64,000 nt of DNA. It comes from an uncultured Romboutsia sp. GTDB lineage: Bacteria; Bacillota; Clostridia; Peptostreptococcales; Peptostreptococcaceae. Below are positions 63,965-64,000 of this stretch, one piece after another. The notes beneath the pieces were generated by a model. That model saw nothing but the letters and a program-made list of their open reading frames with translations. It had not been told where the DNA came from and made no database searches. Location: NCBI GenBank assembly GCA_937880075.1, contig CALFLM010000080.1, forward strand, positions 1 to 64,000. Reading direction: 5' to 3'. Numbering within the stretch: position 1 is the stretch's first letter; the number at the start of each line of letters is the position of its first letter. A program made the position numbers and the translations under genes.

Positions 63965-64000
63965 ATGCTTAGAAGTATGTATGCATCGGTATCTTCGATG
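63965..64000 (+). CDS. Rod protein of the FlgG/FlgF type (partial, runs off the window)
   Basis: Only the first 12 codons are seen. They read MLRSMYASVSSM, the usual start of distal rod proteins FlgF/FlgG. AAGGAGG is 6-7 bases upstream. The rest lies beyond the window. Confidence 0.6.
   Translation, partial: MLRSMYASVSSM

Noticed and set aside
1..64000. CRISPR arrays, tRNA or rRNA genes, prophage
   Set aside because: I saw no regularly spaced repeats, no tRNA-like cloverleaf with CCA-type end, no rRNA sequence and no phage structural or integrase genes.

Overview
The window is low-GC, anaerobic Firmicutes DNA. The most likely source is Peptostreptococcaceae (Clostridioides/Paraclostridium/Romboutsia-type). 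Three things support this: strong A+T bias, an [FeFe]-hydrogenase with HydE/HydG maturases, and a flagellar locus whose gene order (flgM-flgN-flgK-flgL-fliW-csrA-fliS-fliD-fliC, a glycan island, then flgB...fliR-flhB-flhA-fliA) closely follows the Clostridioides difficile layout as I remember it. The placement comes from gene content and order, not from a database search.

Layout. 1-457: hairpin-rich non-coding DNA with a ~98 bp IS-like inverted-repeat element. 458-7506: alanine racemase (minus strand), an XRE-cupin regulator, a DeoR-type regulator, two tandem related MFS transporters and an alkaline-phosphatase-superfamily phosphodiesterase, probably one import-and-hydrolysis module. 7542-11901: [FeFe]-hydrogenase behind a structured leader, then hydE-hydG. 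12117-19376: a small unknown gene, a tail-anchored protein with three internal repeats, a secretion-signal-less NlpC/P60 hydrolase and a 1403-residue wall-anchored adhesin. 19470-27797: late flagellar genes, from a lytic transglycosylase through yaaR, fliN-like, flgM, flgN, flgK, flgL, fliW, csrA, fliS, fliD and a fliT-like gene to flagellin. 27827-46022: flagellin glycan island. 46415-47056: orphan coiled-coil gene. 47452-64000: early flagellar operon flgB-flgC-fliE-fliF-fliG-fliH-fliI-fliJ-fliK-flgD-flgE-motA-motB-fliO-fliP-fliQ-fliR/flhB-flhA-fliA and the first codons of a rod gene.

How it works together. The early operon builds the export apparatus, basal body, hook and motor, and ends by making sigma-28 (FliA). 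FlgM holds FliA until the hook is finished, and then the late genes (hook-associated proteins, cap, flagellin) are expressed. FliW and CsrA form the flagellin translation-control pair. The glycan island encodes RfbF, RfbG, RfbH, a YerE-like ThDP enzyme and a YerF-like reductase. Together these would make a CDP-linked branched-chain 3,6-dideoxy sugar of the yersiniose type. The same island holds two glycosyltransferases, a methyltransferase, a CysC-like kinase, an SSS-family transporter and two paralogous Rossmann/alkaline-phosphatase-fold fusion proteins. One of those paralogs is split at an A8 tract, and a dead IS630 transposase lies between the two.

The most noteworthy items are this probable branched-sugar flagellin pathway, the duplicated and homopolymer-split fusion enzyme, two putatively flagellum-exported peptidoglycan hydrolases, a triple-repeat tail-anchored protein, Spo0A-box-like sites before fliC and flgB, and the absence of flbD, fliL, flhF and flhG from positions where a C. 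difficile-like locus carries them.
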